A stretch of 40,968 nucleotides of DNA. Origin: a bacterium (GTDB lineage Bacteria > Elusimicrobiota > Elusimicrobia > Elusimicrobiales > UBA9959). Under the pieces are notes generated by a model, which was given only the letters and a program-made list of their open reading frames with translations, searched no databases and had not been told where the DNA came from. Where the stretch lies: assembly GCA_021786295.1 (NCBI GenBank), contig JAJYNO010000016.1, forward strand, positions 1 to 40,968, written 5' to 3'. Below are positions 16,631 through 25,055 of this stretch, in pieces (position 1 is the first letter of the stretch; each line of letters begins with the position of its first letter). The position numbers and the translations under genes are program-made.

Positions 16631-16647
16631 CCTAAAATCATAAACTT

Positions 16648-18774
16648 ATGCGCTTCCGTCTGCTGCATAAATTCATCGCGGTAATGGCACTGGTCTCGGT
16701 GCTGCCCATGGCCCTGCTGGGCCTGCGCCTTATCAGCCTGGGGCAGGTCGGGGTGTCCACGGTCATCATGGAGCTCAACCTCACCACCGCGGACAAGATC
16801 TCCTCCAACTTCAATTCCTACGTGGATAGCGCCGACGCGGCCCTGCGCTCGGCCGTGAAGGCCATGGCCGGCCTGGACTGGGACGCCAAGCGCGTCATGC
16901 TGACCTCGATGCTGGAGACCCGCCCGGAGATAACGCAGATATCGGCTCTAGGCCCGGACGGCAGGGAGGTCGTTAAGTTCCTTGCGCCGGACAGCAAGGT
17001 GAACCCGGCCCTTGCGCAGTACTCGCGGGACAAGGGCTTCCTGTCCGCCAGGGCCGGCGAGCCCGGCGAGTACCTCGACGGCGCGCGGAAGACGGTGGTC
17101 TTCTATTACCCGTTCGCCAACGGCATGGCCATCCGCGCGGAACTGGACCTCCGCACTTTCCTCGACGGCCTGGACCTCAGGCGGATAGGGTCGGAAGGGA
17201 TCCCGGTGATACTGGATTCCTCCGGCAAGCCGGTGGCCTGGCCCGCCGACGTGCCAGCTTCGAAGGCGGAGGAGGCCGCCGCCTGGGGCATCTCCTCGGA
17301 GGCCGTGCAGGCGCTGTCCGACGGCTCGCGCGAGTTCAAGGACGCCTCGGGGCGGGACATGCTCGGCGCTTACTCGCCGATAAGGGTCGGCGGCGCGGTC
17401 GTGGTCGGCCAGCCGCTCGAGGGGGCGTTCAAGTACGCCATGTTCATGAAGCGGCAGGCCGTTTACGTCGTGATATTTTTCCTGCTGCTGGCGGCGGCCG
17501 CCGGGTGGTTCATGAGCCGCAGCCTCTCCAGGCCGATAATAGAGCTTACCCGCGCGGCTGAATTCGTCGCCGGCGGGGACTTCACCCACAAGGCGGCTGT
17601 CAAAACTTCCGACGAGCTCAGGGACCTGGCCGACACGTTCAACAAGATGACCGCCCAGCTGAAGGCCTATTCCGACATGCAGGTGGACCGCATCATCCGC
17701 GAGCAGAAGAACACCGAGGCCATCCTGTTCTCCACCGAGGACGGCATCATGATGGCGGACATGGCCGGCAAGGTGCAGGTGGCCAACCGCAAGGCGCGCT
17801 CGGTGCTCGGCATCGGCCAGGAGGACCCCGTGGAGGGGAAACTGCTGGAGAGCCTCATCGCCTCCGAGGCGGTGAAGGAGGCGGTGCTGGACGTCTTCGG
17901 CAGCCAGAAGGAGAACTACTACCGGGAGATCCAGCTGAAGCAGGAGAGCACTGAGCGCTTCTTCAAGTGCTTCTCCGCCCCGATCGTCGCGCCAGGCCAC
18001 GACGAGCCGATAGGGCGCCTGATCGGCTTCTACGACATCACGCTGGACAAGCAGCTGGCCCAGATGAAGGACGAGTTCCTCCACTCCATCACGCACGACC
18101 TGCGCAACCCGATGGGCGCGATCAAGGGCTTCGTCGAGTTCATGCTGAAGGAGATCCCGGGCCCGGTCAACGAGGCGCAGAAGAAGATGCTGGTCTCGAT
18201 AGACCGCGCCGCTTTCCGGCTGCTCGGCATGATCAACAACATCCTGGACTCCGCCAAGATGGAGGCCGGAAAGATGGAGATCAGCCTCGCCCCGGTGAAC
18301 CTGCGGGAGGTGGCGGCCAGGGTCAATTCGCTGCTGGAGTCGCTCGGCCAGCGCAAGCACATCAGGTTCGACCTGGAGGGGGCCGCGGAACTGACGGTGA
18401 ACGCGGACGCCGGGCTGCTGGAACGCATGTTCACCAATCTCGTCGGCAACGCTATAAAGTTCACTCCGGAGAACGGCACGATCACCATCGGGCTGGCGGA
18501 CGACGGGGACCATATAACCGCCTGGGTCCGCGACACCGGCGACGGCATCCCGCCGGAGTACCTGGACAAGGTCTTTGAAAAATTCGAACAGGTCAAGGGG
18601 CAGAAGGCCGGCGGCACCGGCCTCGGCCTGACCATCTGCAAGTACGTCGCGACGGCCCACCTCGGGCGGGTCTGGGTGGAATCTCCTCCCGGACAGGGGG
18701 CGAAGTTCATCTTCACCATCCCCAAGGGCCTGCAGAAGGACGAGACCGGCAAGGTCGTCGTCAGGGGGGCGTGA
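16648..18774 (+). CDS. Membrane sensor histidine kinase (sensor-HAMP-PAS-HisKA-HATPase)
   Basis: A 708-residue two-component kinase. Transmembrane helix 1 is at about residues 8-29 and helix 2 at about 271-290, enclosing a roughly 240-residue periplasmic sensor that looks Cache-like (QISALGPDGREVVKF, YYPFANGMAIRAEL). HAMP follows at about 291-340 and a PAS domain at about 355-470. The HisKA phospho-acceptor is His483 in HSITHDLRNPMGAIKGF. The ATPase has its N box NLVGNAIKFTPENG, G1 DTGDGIPPEYL, F box FEKFEQ and G2 GGTGLGLTICKYV, so it should be active. No response regulator is adjacent. It heads an operon of envelope genes that includes murC, hinting that it senses envelope state (inference). 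Its TGA shares one base with the next ATG. Confidence 0.92.
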   Translation: MRFRLLHKFIAVMALVSVLPMALLGLRLISLGQVGVSTVIMELNLTTADKISSNFNSYVDSADAALRSAVKAMAGLDWDAKRVMLTSMLETRPEITQISALGPDGREVVKFLAPDSKVNPALAQYSRDKGFLSARAGEPGEYLDGARKTVVFYYPFANGMAIRAELDLRTFLDGLDLRRIGSEGIPVILDSSGKPVAWPADVPASKAEEAAAWGISSEAVQALSDGSREFKDASGRDMLGAYSPIRVGGAVVVGQPLEGAFKYAMFMKRQAVYVVIFFLLLAAAAGWFMSRSLSRPIIELTRAAEFVAGGDFTHKAAVKTSDELRDLADTFNKMTAQLKAYSDMQVDRIIREQKNTEAILFSTEDGIMMADMAGKVQVANRKARSVLGIGQEDPVEGKLLESLIASEAVKEAVLDVFGSQKENYYREIQLKQESTERFFKCFSAPIVAPGHDEPIGRLIGFYDITLDKQLAQMKDEFLHSITHDLRNPMGAIKGFVEFMLKEIPGPVNEAQKKMLVSIDRAAFRLLGMINNILDSAKMEAGKMEISLAPVNLREVAARVNSLLESLGQRKHIRFDLEGAAELTVNADAGLLERMFTNLVGNAIKFTPENGTITIGLADDGDHITAWVRDTGDGIPPEYLDKVFEKFEQVKGQKAGGTGLGLTICKYVATAHLGRVWVESPPGQGAKFIFTIPKGLQKDETGKVVVRGA

Positions 18775-19922
18775 TGGAGAAGATCCTGCTGGGGCTGCTG
18801 CTGGCGTTTTCCGCGGCTTCCGTCTCCGCCGAGGAGCTGCAGACCGTGACCGTCAGGCCGGGCGACACGCTCTGGAGCATCTCCAACACCTACCTGAAAG
18901 ACCCGAAGCGCTGGAACGAGCTGCTCAAGTACAACCGCCTTCCGTCGGCGGACCCCTCTATCGCCCTGCCCGGCATGCAGTTGAGGATCCCGGTGCGGCT
19001 GATCAAGGAGCAGTACCGCGCGGCCAGGCTGGTGTATTTCCTCAACGACGTCCTTTTCAGGCGCAGCGGGGTCTCCGACTGGAAGGGCGTCGCCATGAAC
19101 ATGGACCTTTACAAGGACGATACGCTGCGCACCCAGGCCGCCGCCCGCGCCGACGTCAGGTTCTACACCGGCCAGGTCCTCAACCTGTACCCCAACTCCA
19201 TGGCCGTGCTGCGCCCTCCGGAGGACAAGGACACGGACGTGAAACTGCTCGCCGGCGCCATGCGCGGCCTGCGCTCCCGCGTGATCACCCCGGGCGCCCG
19301 CATCACGCCCAAGACCAGGGACACGGAGTTCGGCGCCAGGATAACCGACGACCTGACCACGATGGTGCAGGTCTACAGGGGAAAGGCCGACGTCGAGGCC
19401 CAGGGCAGGCACGTGGAAGTCCCGGCCGGCTTCGCGTCCGAAGTGAAAATGGACATGGCTCCTTCCCGGCCGGTGAAACTGCCGCCGATGCCGGAGCTGG
19501 AGGACGGCTCGCGGACCGGCCTGGCCGCCGGGAGCGCTGCCCGTCTCAGCTCCGAAGGCGGCGTCGTTTCCCTTACGGACGTGCGCGCGCCCAAGGCGGG
19601 CGCGGTCTCCGAGGCGCTTCCAAGGCGGACGTCGGGCTCCTCCGGGCTTCCGGCCCAGGACGCCAAAGGCATGGACCCCGGCGACATAGTCAAGATGGTC
19701 TCCGTAGGCAACCCTGTGCAGGCCTATCATCTGCAGGTCTCCAGGACCCCGGCTTTCACTTCCACAGTGCTGGACAAGGAATACCAGTCCTACGACAAGA
19801 TAGACCTCAACAGCGTGCTCCCGCCAGGCGAGTACTATATGCGCGTGGCGCTGATAGACCTGCTGGGCTTCGAAGGCAAGTTCAGCGCTCCGCGCCCCAT
19901 AAGGGTGGGCGCCGGGAGATAG
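18774..19922 (+). CDS. Secreted LysM and FecR-like domain protein
   Basis: A 382-residue exported protein. The signal peptide ends around VSAEE. A LysM peptidoglycan-binding domain occupies about residues 25-72 (VTVRPGDTLWSISNTYLKDP...LPGMQLRIP). A FecR-like beta domain follows at about 105-225 (FRRSGVSDWKG, AAARADVRFYTG, VYRGKADVEAQGRHVEVPAG). A linker then leads to a C-terminal beta-rich region (YHLQVSRTPAFTSTVLDKEY, LPPGEYYMRVALIDLLGFEG) that looks like a fibronectin/Ig-type module. LysM-FecR proteins occur in several Gram-negative phyla with unclear roles. Start ATG 18774 overlaps the kinase stop as TGATG; a GTG one codon earlier is less likely. Confidence 0.85.
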   Translation: MEKILLGLLLAFSAASVSAEELQTVTVRPGDTLWSISNTYLKDPKRWNELLKYNRLPSADPSIALPGMQLRIPVRLIKEQYRAARLVYFLNDVLFRRSGVSDWKGVAMNMDLYKDDTLRTQAAARADVRFYTGQVLNLYPNSMAVLRPPEDKDTDVKLLAGAMRGLRSRVITPGARITPKTRDTEFGARITDDLTTMVQVYRGKADVEAQGRHVEVPAGFASEVKMDMAPSRPVKLPPMPELEDGSRTGLAAGSAARLSSEGGVVSLTDVRAPKAGAVSEALPRRTSGSSGLPAQDAKGMDPGDIVKMVSVGNPVQAYHLQVSRTPAFTSTVLDKEYQSYDKIDLNSVLPPGEYYMRVALIDLLGFEGKFSAPRPIRVGAGR

Positions 19923-19935
19923 CCGGAGCCCGCCG

Positions 19936-21552
19936 ATGAAAGCCAGCCACCTCCACGTCCGCCGCCGGCTTCCCGCCGCGCTGGCCCTCGTCGCCGCGCT
20001 CTCCGCCGCGGCGCGGGCCGTCCCGGCGCCTCCGGTCAGGACCGTATGGGACCGGATCATGGAGGAGCAGAGCGTGCTGAACCTGGACCGGGGCTACGCG
20101 CTTATGCAGGAGGAGGACTACGCCGCCGCGGCGGACGAGTTCTTCAAGGCCGAGCAGCGGGACCCGTCGAGCCCCTGGCCGCATCTCCTCTACGGTTCTG
20201 CCCTGTACTGGCTGGGCGCGCCGGACAAGGCCCTGGACGAATTCCAGGCGGCGATAAAGCTCGATCCCTCCAATTCCATGGCCTACCAGCTGCGCGGCAT
20301 AGTGCGCGCGCGCGACGGGCACTACCCCGAGGCCCTGAAGGATTTCCTGCGCGCCGAGAAGCTGGACCCGGGCCGGGCCGACGTCAAGATGAACGCCGGG
20401 TCGGTGTACCAGGCACTGGGCGAGCGCGACAAGGCGCTGGATTATTTCCGCGAAGCCGTCGACGCCGACAGCTCCAACCCGCTGTACCGCTACCAGCTCG
20501 GGCTTTTTTATTCGCGCTCCGGCCGCTACTCCGAGGCGGCGGAACAGCTGCGCAAGGCGATCTCCCTTTATCCCGACTATGAGGACGCCATGCTGGAGCT
20601 GGCCGTGCTGCGCGAGCGCGACGGCCACCTGAAGGAGGCCGTCAAACTCTACCGCAGGGCGCTGGCCATAAAGCCGGGCGACTCGGTGGCCCGCTTCAGG
20701 CTGGCCTGGGCCCTGCGCAAGCAAGGCCTCCGGGCCGAGGCTCTTAAGGCGCTGGACGGCGCCTTCATGCTGGCTCCGGCCAACGAGCAGGGCGGCATCT
20801 CGATGGCTCTTGCCTACGCCGGCGGAAGCCAGGCCCGGACCCAGGCGCGGCAGAGCTCCGGCAGCCCGCTCTTCTCCGCCCTCTCGAAGGTGCCGCCGGG
20901 GCAGGAGGCCAAGGTGACGGTGGAACTTCTGGAGACCCCGAAGGACTCCCTGAAGCAGCTTCCTCCCGGCGGAGAGATGGCCAAGCGCCTGCGTTCGGCG
21001 TTCGACAGGCCGCAGGTCAGGTATACCAAGCGGGAGTATTTCCTGCCGCCGTCATCCCAGGAGGAAAGAAGCCGGCGGGTGGCCGAGATCTCGGCGCAGG
21101 CCGATAAACTGCTGAAGGGGGTCTCCCCGGACAGCGACGCCCGTATGAACTTCAGCATCGACACTTCCGTGCCGGCGAAGGACGGGCAAAAAAATTCCAA
21201 CAAGGCGCTCTATAACCCGCGCGCCGTCGGCAACGACATGGGCCTATGGGTGATGGGTGACAACTGGCTGGACAACGTCTCGGAGGCGATGGACGAACTG
21301 GCCGGCCAGGACGGGGACGACCAGGAGCTGCGGCTGATAAGGGGCCTGGGCCACCTGCTGCTGGGCGAACCTTCGCGGGCGCTGGACTATTTTTCCGGCG
21401 GCGGCGTGGACGCGGCCCTCGGGCGCTGCGCGGCCTGGGTGGAGGCCGGCTCGGAGGATAAGGCCCTCAAGGAATGCCTGGAGGCCCTGCGCCTGGACCC
21501 CCGCAACAGCACGGCCCTCGCCGACAGGAAATGGCTGGAGGGCGGCAAATGA
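19936..21552 (+). CDS. Secreted TPR-repeat protein
   Basis: A 538-residue exported protein. A basic N-terminus and signal peptide (RRLPAALALVAALSAAARA) precede about seven consecutive TPR units at residues 50-290, for example ALDEFQAAIKLDPSNSMAYQ and AVKLYRRALAIKPGDSVARF. A charged, possibly disordered region (residues 290-420) follows, and a further TPR-like pair lies at the C-terminus (LDYFSGGGVDAALG...ALKECLEALRLDPRNSTAL). Function unknown; such repeats usually hold multiprotein envelope assemblies together. It follows the LysM-FecR gene by 13 bp, and its stop overlaps the next start (ATGA), so the products may act together. Confidence 0.8.
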   Translation: MKASHLHVRRRLPAALALVAALSAAARAVPAPPVRTVWDRIMEEQSVLNLDRGYALMQEEDYAAAADEFFKAEQRDPSSPWPHLLYGSALYWLGAPDKALDEFQAAIKLDPSNSMAYQLRGIVRARDGHYPEALKDFLRAEKLDPGRADVKMNAGSVYQALGERDKALDYFREAVDADSSNPLYRYQLGLFYSRSGRYSEAAEQLRKAISLYPDYEDAMLELAVLRERDGHLKEAVKLYRRALAIKPGDSVARFRLAWALRKQGLRAEALKALDGAFMLAPANEQGGISMALAYAGGSQARTQARQSSGSPLFSALSKVPPGQEAKVTVELLETPKDSLKQLPPGGEMAKRLRSAFDRPQVRYTKREYFLPPSSQEERSRRVAEISAQADKLLKGVSPDSDARMNFSIDTSVPAKDGQKNSNKALYNPRAVGNDMGLWVMGDNWLDNVSEAMDELAGQDGDDQELRLIRGLGHLLLGEPSRALDYFSGGGVDAALGRCAAWVEAGSEDKALKECLEALRLDPRNSTALADRKWLEGGK

Positions 21553-22112
21553 GCGGCCGCTCCGACACCGGCCGGGCGGACAAGCTCTTCGTGGCCTTTT
21601 CCGACGTGCGCCTGAAGGAGAGGCTCTGCGCACGGCTTTGTTCGGCGTACGGGCGCTGGCTGGGAGGCTTCCGCACGCTTGAATTGCGCGGCGGCGGCAG
21701 GCGCGGCTTCGAGATTGAGGCTCTGGGCGGCGGCAGGGCCGTGCTGGCCTCCACGGAGCTGGTCTCGCCGGTCTCGTTCAATAAGTACGCGCTCAATCTG
21801 GCCGCGCTGGAACTCACCGCGCTGCCGGCGCTGGAGGCGGCGGCCGCCGGAGGCCGGATACTGCTGATGGACGAACTGGGGCCGATGGCCATGAAGTCGG
21901 AGAAGTTCAGCGCGCGGGCCGTGGAACTGCTTTTTTCGCCGTCGCCCTGCCTGGCTTTCTTCCGCCGGGGGGCTGCGGTGTTCGAGGGCGCCGTTTCCAG
22001 GATGGAGGGGGCGGCAGTTATAGAGCTGACGGAGGAAGGCTGGGCCGAGGCGGTGAGGGGCGCGGAGGCCTGGCTGGACCGTTTTGCCTCCGGCAGCGGG
22101 AGAACCGGATGA
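21549..22112 (+). CDS. THEP1-like (DUF265) NTPase-fold protein lacking the Walker A P-loop
   Basis: A 187-residue protein. It follows the THEP1/DUF265 nucleoside-triphosphatase family through most of its length. RRGFEIEALGGGRAVLAST matches the family's GF.I...G segment. GRILLMDELGPMAMKSEKF matches the Walker B region (IIIDEIGKMEL.S..F), with Asp-Glu kept. AAVIELTEEGW matches the C-terminal VLIELTPEN. At the N-terminus, where family members have GxPGVGKTT, it reads FVAFSDVRLKERLC: no glycines and no P-loop Lys-Thr. ATP hydrolysis by the usual mechanism is unlikely. An earlier in-frame start at 21474 lies inside the TPR gene; ATG 21549 overlaps that gene's TGA and is preferred. Coupled to murC downstream by another ATGA. 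Confidence 0.75.
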   Translation: MSGRSDTGRADKLFVAFSDVRLKERLCARLCSAYGRWLGGFRTLELRGGGRRGFEIEALGGGRAVLASTELVSPVSFNKYALNLAALELTALPALEAAAAGGRILLMDELGPMAMKSEKFSARAVELLFSPSPCLAFFRRGAAVFEGAVSRMEGAAVIELTEEGWAEAVRGAEAWLDRFASGSGRTG

Positions 22113-23494
22113 ACTACACCGAGGACCTGGACCTGCGCCGCGTGAAGCGCGCGCACTTCATAGGGATAGGCGGCATAGGCATGAGCGGGATCGCCAGGCT
22201 GATGATGGGCCTGGGCTACGAGGTCAGCGGTTCCGACGCTAAGGCCTCCGAGATCACCTCCGCGCTGGCCGCCGAGGGGGCCGCGGTGGCGGCCGGGCAT
22301 TCCGCCGCCGCGCTGGGTTCCCCAGACGTCGTGGTGGTCAGCTCGGCCGTGAAGCCCGGCAACCCGGAGCTGGAGGCGGCGTTCAGGCGCGGCCTGCCGG
22401 TGGTGCGGCGGGCCTACATGCTCTCCCGGCTGACCGAGCTCAAGAGGACGGTCACGGTGGCCGGCACGCACGGCAAAACCACCACCACCACGATGACGGC
22501 CGCGGCCCTGGAAGCCGCCGGCGCCGACGCCACCGCGGTGGTAGGGGGGATAATCAAGGGGGCCGGCTCCAACATCAAACTGGGCGGAGGGCGCTACCTT
22601 GTGGCCGAGGCCGACGAATCCGACGGCTCTTTTCTTTATTTTTCCCCGCTCGTCGCCTGCGTGACCAACGTGGATTCCGACCACCTGGACCATTACGGCG
22701 GCATGCGCGAGCTCAAGAGGGCTTTCCTGAGCCACCTGGCCCGCGTGCCGTTCTACGGCCAGGCCGTGCTGTGCTGGGACGACCCGGTCCTGCGTGAACT
22801 GCTGCCGGAGGTGAGGACGCCGCTGGTGACCTGCGGTCTGAGCGAGGGCGCGGACTGGCGCGCGCGGGGAGTGCGGCTGACTCCGGAAGGCGCCTCCTAT
22901 ACGGCCTTTTTCCGCGGCCGCCGCAAGGGCAGGGTCAGGCTGCGCTGCGGAGGAGTCCACAATGTCAGGAATTCGCTGCTGGCGCTGGCCGCCGGACATT
23001 ATCTGGGCTTCCCGTTCGACAGGCTGGCCGACGGCCTCTGGAACTTCGCCGGGGTGAAGAGGCGCATGGACAGGCACGGGGAGGCAGGTGGCGTGGAGTT
23101 CGTCGACGATTACGGCCACCACCCCACGGAAATAAAGGCGACGCTGGCGGCGGCGCGCGGGCTGTTCCCGGGCCGCCGCCTGGTGGTGCTGTTCCAGCCG
23201 CACCGCTACACTCGCACCGCGCTGCTGCACCGGGAGTTCTCGCGCGCTTTCGGCGACGCCGACCGCGTCTATGTGGCCCCGGTCTACGGGGCCGGCGAGA
23301 AGCCCATCCCCGGAGTCGATTCCTCCCTGATACTGCGCGGTCTGCGCTCCTCCGGCTCGCCGGCCAGCGCGTTCCCCGGAGTGCTGGAGGCCATGAAGGA
23401 GCTCAGGCCCGGAGACGTCTTCCTGACGCTGGGCGCGGGCGACGTCTGGAAGACCGGAGAGGAAGTGAAATTGAAGCTGGAGCTGCTCGGCTGA
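22109..23494 (+). CDS. murC: UDP-N-acetylmuramate--L-alanine ligase
   Basis: Adds L-Ala to UDP-MurNAc, the first amino acid of the peptidoglycan stem peptide, in the cytoplasm. The 461-residue product has the Rossmann motif FIGIGGIGMSGIARLM at about 12-27 and the ATP-binding VAGTHGKTTTTTM at about 115-127. EADESDGSFLYF, TNVDSDHLDHYG and the C-terminal DDYGHHPTEI and FQPHRYTRT also match, all diagnostic of MurC rather than MurD, E, F or Mpl. It overlaps the THEP1-like gene by 4 bp and precedes rsmA by 5 bp. No other mur/dcw genes flank it, so this is a dispersed murC. Confidence 0.97.
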   Translation: MNYTEDLDLRRVKRAHFIGIGGIGMSGIARLMMGLGYEVSGSDAKASEITSALAAEGAAVAAGHSAAALGSPDVVVVSSAVKPGNPELEAAFRRGLPVVRRAYMLSRLTELKRTVTVAGTHGKTTTTTMTAAALEAAGADATAVVGGIIKGAGSNIKLGGGRYLVAEADESDGSFLYFSPLVACVTNVDSDHLDHYGGMRELKRAFLSHLARVPFYGQAVLCWDDPVLRELLPEVRTPLVTCGLSEGADWRARGVRLTPEGASYTAFFRGRRKGRVRLRCGGVHNVRNSLLALAAGHYLGFPFDRLADGLWNFAGVKRRMDRHGEAGGVEFVDDYGHHPTEIKATLAAARGLFPGRRLVVLFQPHRYTRTALLHREFSRAFGDADRVYVAPVYGAGEKPIPGVDSSLILRGLRSSGSPASAFPGVLEAMKELRPGDVFLTLGAGDVWKTGEEVKLKLELLG

Positions 23495-23499
23495 CCCGT

Positions 23500-24267
23500 A
23501 TGCCCAGATACAGCCAGGTCTTTTTGGCGGACAAAGGCCTCTGCGCCCGCATAGTCTCGGCGCTGGAGGCCTTCGCCTTCGACTCGCTGATCGAGATAGG
23601 GCCCGGCGGCGGCGCGCTGACGGAGTTCCTGTTCCCGAAGTACGGGGACCGCATGAAAGCTGTCGAGATAGACCCTTCGCTGGTCCCGGCCCTTAAGGCC
23701 AGGTTCGCCGGGCTGGAGGTGGTCAACGCCGATTTCCTCGAGGCCGACCTGGGGGCCCTCGCCGGCCGGGGGCGCGCGGCCTTCATAGGCAACCTGCCGT
23801 ACGAGTGCGCGACGGCCATCCTCGACAGGACGCTTCTCTTCGGCGGGCTGGCGGGGGCGGTCTTCATGTTCCAGAAGGAGGTCGCGCGCCGCATCACCGC
23901 GCTTCCCGGCAGTCCCGAGTACGGCGCGCTCTCGCTGCTGTCGGCCAGCCGGGCCTCGGCCTCGCTGCTGACCGACGTGCGGGCTGGCAGCTTCAGGCCG
24001 GTCCCCGCCGTGGACTCCTCGGTGCTGGTCTTCCGGCCCCGGCCCCGCTTCGCGGAAAAGCGGGAGGAGGACGCGTTCAGGGGGCTGGTGAAGAAGGCTT
24101 TCTCCCACCGCCGCAAGACGCTGGTCAATTCGCTGGGACTGTGCGGCGTGGACAAGGTCGCCGCCGCGGCCGCGCTGGAGCGGCTCGGGCTGAAGCCGGC
24201 CTCCAGGGCGCAGGAACTTTCCATCGAGGATTTCGCCGCGCTTTCGGCCGTGCTGGAGGGGGAGTGA
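23500..24267 (+). CDS. rsmA: 16S rRNA dimethyladenosine methyltransferase RsmA/KsgA
   Basis: Dimethylates two adjacent adenosines in the 3' terminal helix of 16S rRNA, a late 30S maturation step. The 255-residue product begins YSQVFLADKGLCARIVSAL, the family N-terminus. It has SAM motif I IEIGPGGGALTEFL at about residues 30-43, the acidic AVEIDPSLV, and the catalytic NLPYECATAI in place of the usual NLPY.hSTPI/I. It ends with the family's KKAFSHRRKTLVNSL helix. The Cys-Ala in the NLPY segment is a small departure. Sits between murC and a glycosyltransferase in one operon; the next gene overlaps its stop. Confidence 0.95.
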   Translation: MPRYSQVFLADKGLCARIVSALEAFAFDSLIEIGPGGGALTEFLFPKYGDRMKAVEIDPSLVPALKARFAGLEVVNADFLEADLGALAGRGRAAFIGNLPYECATAILDRTLLFGGLAGAVFMFQKEVARRITALPGSPEYGALSLLSASRASASLLTDVRAGSFRPVPAVDSSVLVFRPRPRFAEKREEDAFRGLVKKAFSHRRKTLVNSLGLCGVDKVAAAAALERLGLKPASRAQELSIEDFAALSAVLEGE

Positions 24268-24989
24268 AGAAGATAATCGTGCTGCCGGCCTACAACGCGG
24301 CCCGCACGCTCCGGGACACGGTCGCCTCGCTGCCCCGGGGCGCCTTCGACGAGATGCTGCTGGTGGACGACTGCTCCGCCGACGGCACCTACGAGCTGGC
24401 CCTCTCGCTCGGGCTGAAGGCCGAGCGGCACGCCAGCAACCGCGGCTACGGCGCCAACCAGAAGACCTGCTATACCAGGGCGCTGGAGATGGGCGCGGAC
24501 ATAGTGGCGATGCTGCACCCGGACTACCAGTACGACCCGCGCGTCATCCCCTTCATGACCGGCATCATAGAGTCCGGGATCTGCGACGTCGTGCTCGGCA
24601 ACCGCATCCGCACCAGGGCGGAGGCGCTCGGGGGCGGGATGCCGCTCTACAAGTACGCCTCCAACCGGGCGCTGACCGCGCTTGAGAACCTGACGGCCGG
24701 GCAGAACCTGGGTGAATGGCACAGCGGCCTCCGGGCCTACTCCCGGGCCGCGCTGGAGAAGGTCAACTGGCGGGGCAACTCGGACGGTTTCGCCTTCGAT
24801 TCCCAGTACCTTTTTCAGGCGGCGTTCAAAGGACTTAGGATCGGGGATGTCCCGGTCCCGGCCAGGTATTTCAGTGAAGCTTCCTCCATCTCTTTCGCGG
24901 CCGGAGCGCGCTACGGCCTGTCCACGCTGCTGGCCGCCGGCGAGTTCCTCGTCAACAAGGCCGGTCTCCGCACCGCCCGCTACCGCTGA
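24264..24989 (+). CDS. Family 2 glycosyltransferase (dolichol-phosphate-mannose synthase-like)
   Basis: A 241-residue GT-A fold transferase. The start VLPAYNAARTLRDTVASLP is the nucleotide-sugar binding strand, followed by LLVDDCSADGTYELA with the first acidic motif. The metal-binding motif is probably in LHPDYQYDP. The profile resembles polyprenyl-phosphate mannosyl/glucosyl transferases but lacks the C-terminal membrane helices of many of them. The open frame extends far upstream inside rsmA. The real start is GTG 24264, overlapping the rsmA stop (GTGA), since the domain begins right after it. Donor and acceptor are unknown; operon position after murC suggests envelope polysaccharide or lipid-linked sugar work. 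Confidence 0.88.
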   Translation: MKKIIVLPAYNAARTLRDTVASLPRGAFDEMLLVDDCSADGTYELALSLGLKAERHASNRGYGANQKTCYTRALEMGADIVAMLHPDYQYDPRVIPFMTGIIESGICDVVLGNRIRTRAEALGGGMPLYKYASNRALTALENLTAGQNLGEWHSGLRAYSRAALEKVNWRGNSDGFAFDSQYLFQAAFKGLRIGDVPVPARYFSEASSISFAAGARYGLSTLLAAGEFLVNKAGLRTARYR

Positions 24990-25055
24990 TAAATACAAAT
25001 TAGTATAATATGACCTCCGGCCCCGGCCGGAAGACTCGTTTTTAGCGGGGTGACC

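Noticed and set aside
16948..20060. Long minus-strand frames opposite the histidine kinase, LysM and TPR genes
   Set aside because: Shadows; all kinase boxes and the LysM domain are on the plus strand with overlapping starts and stops.
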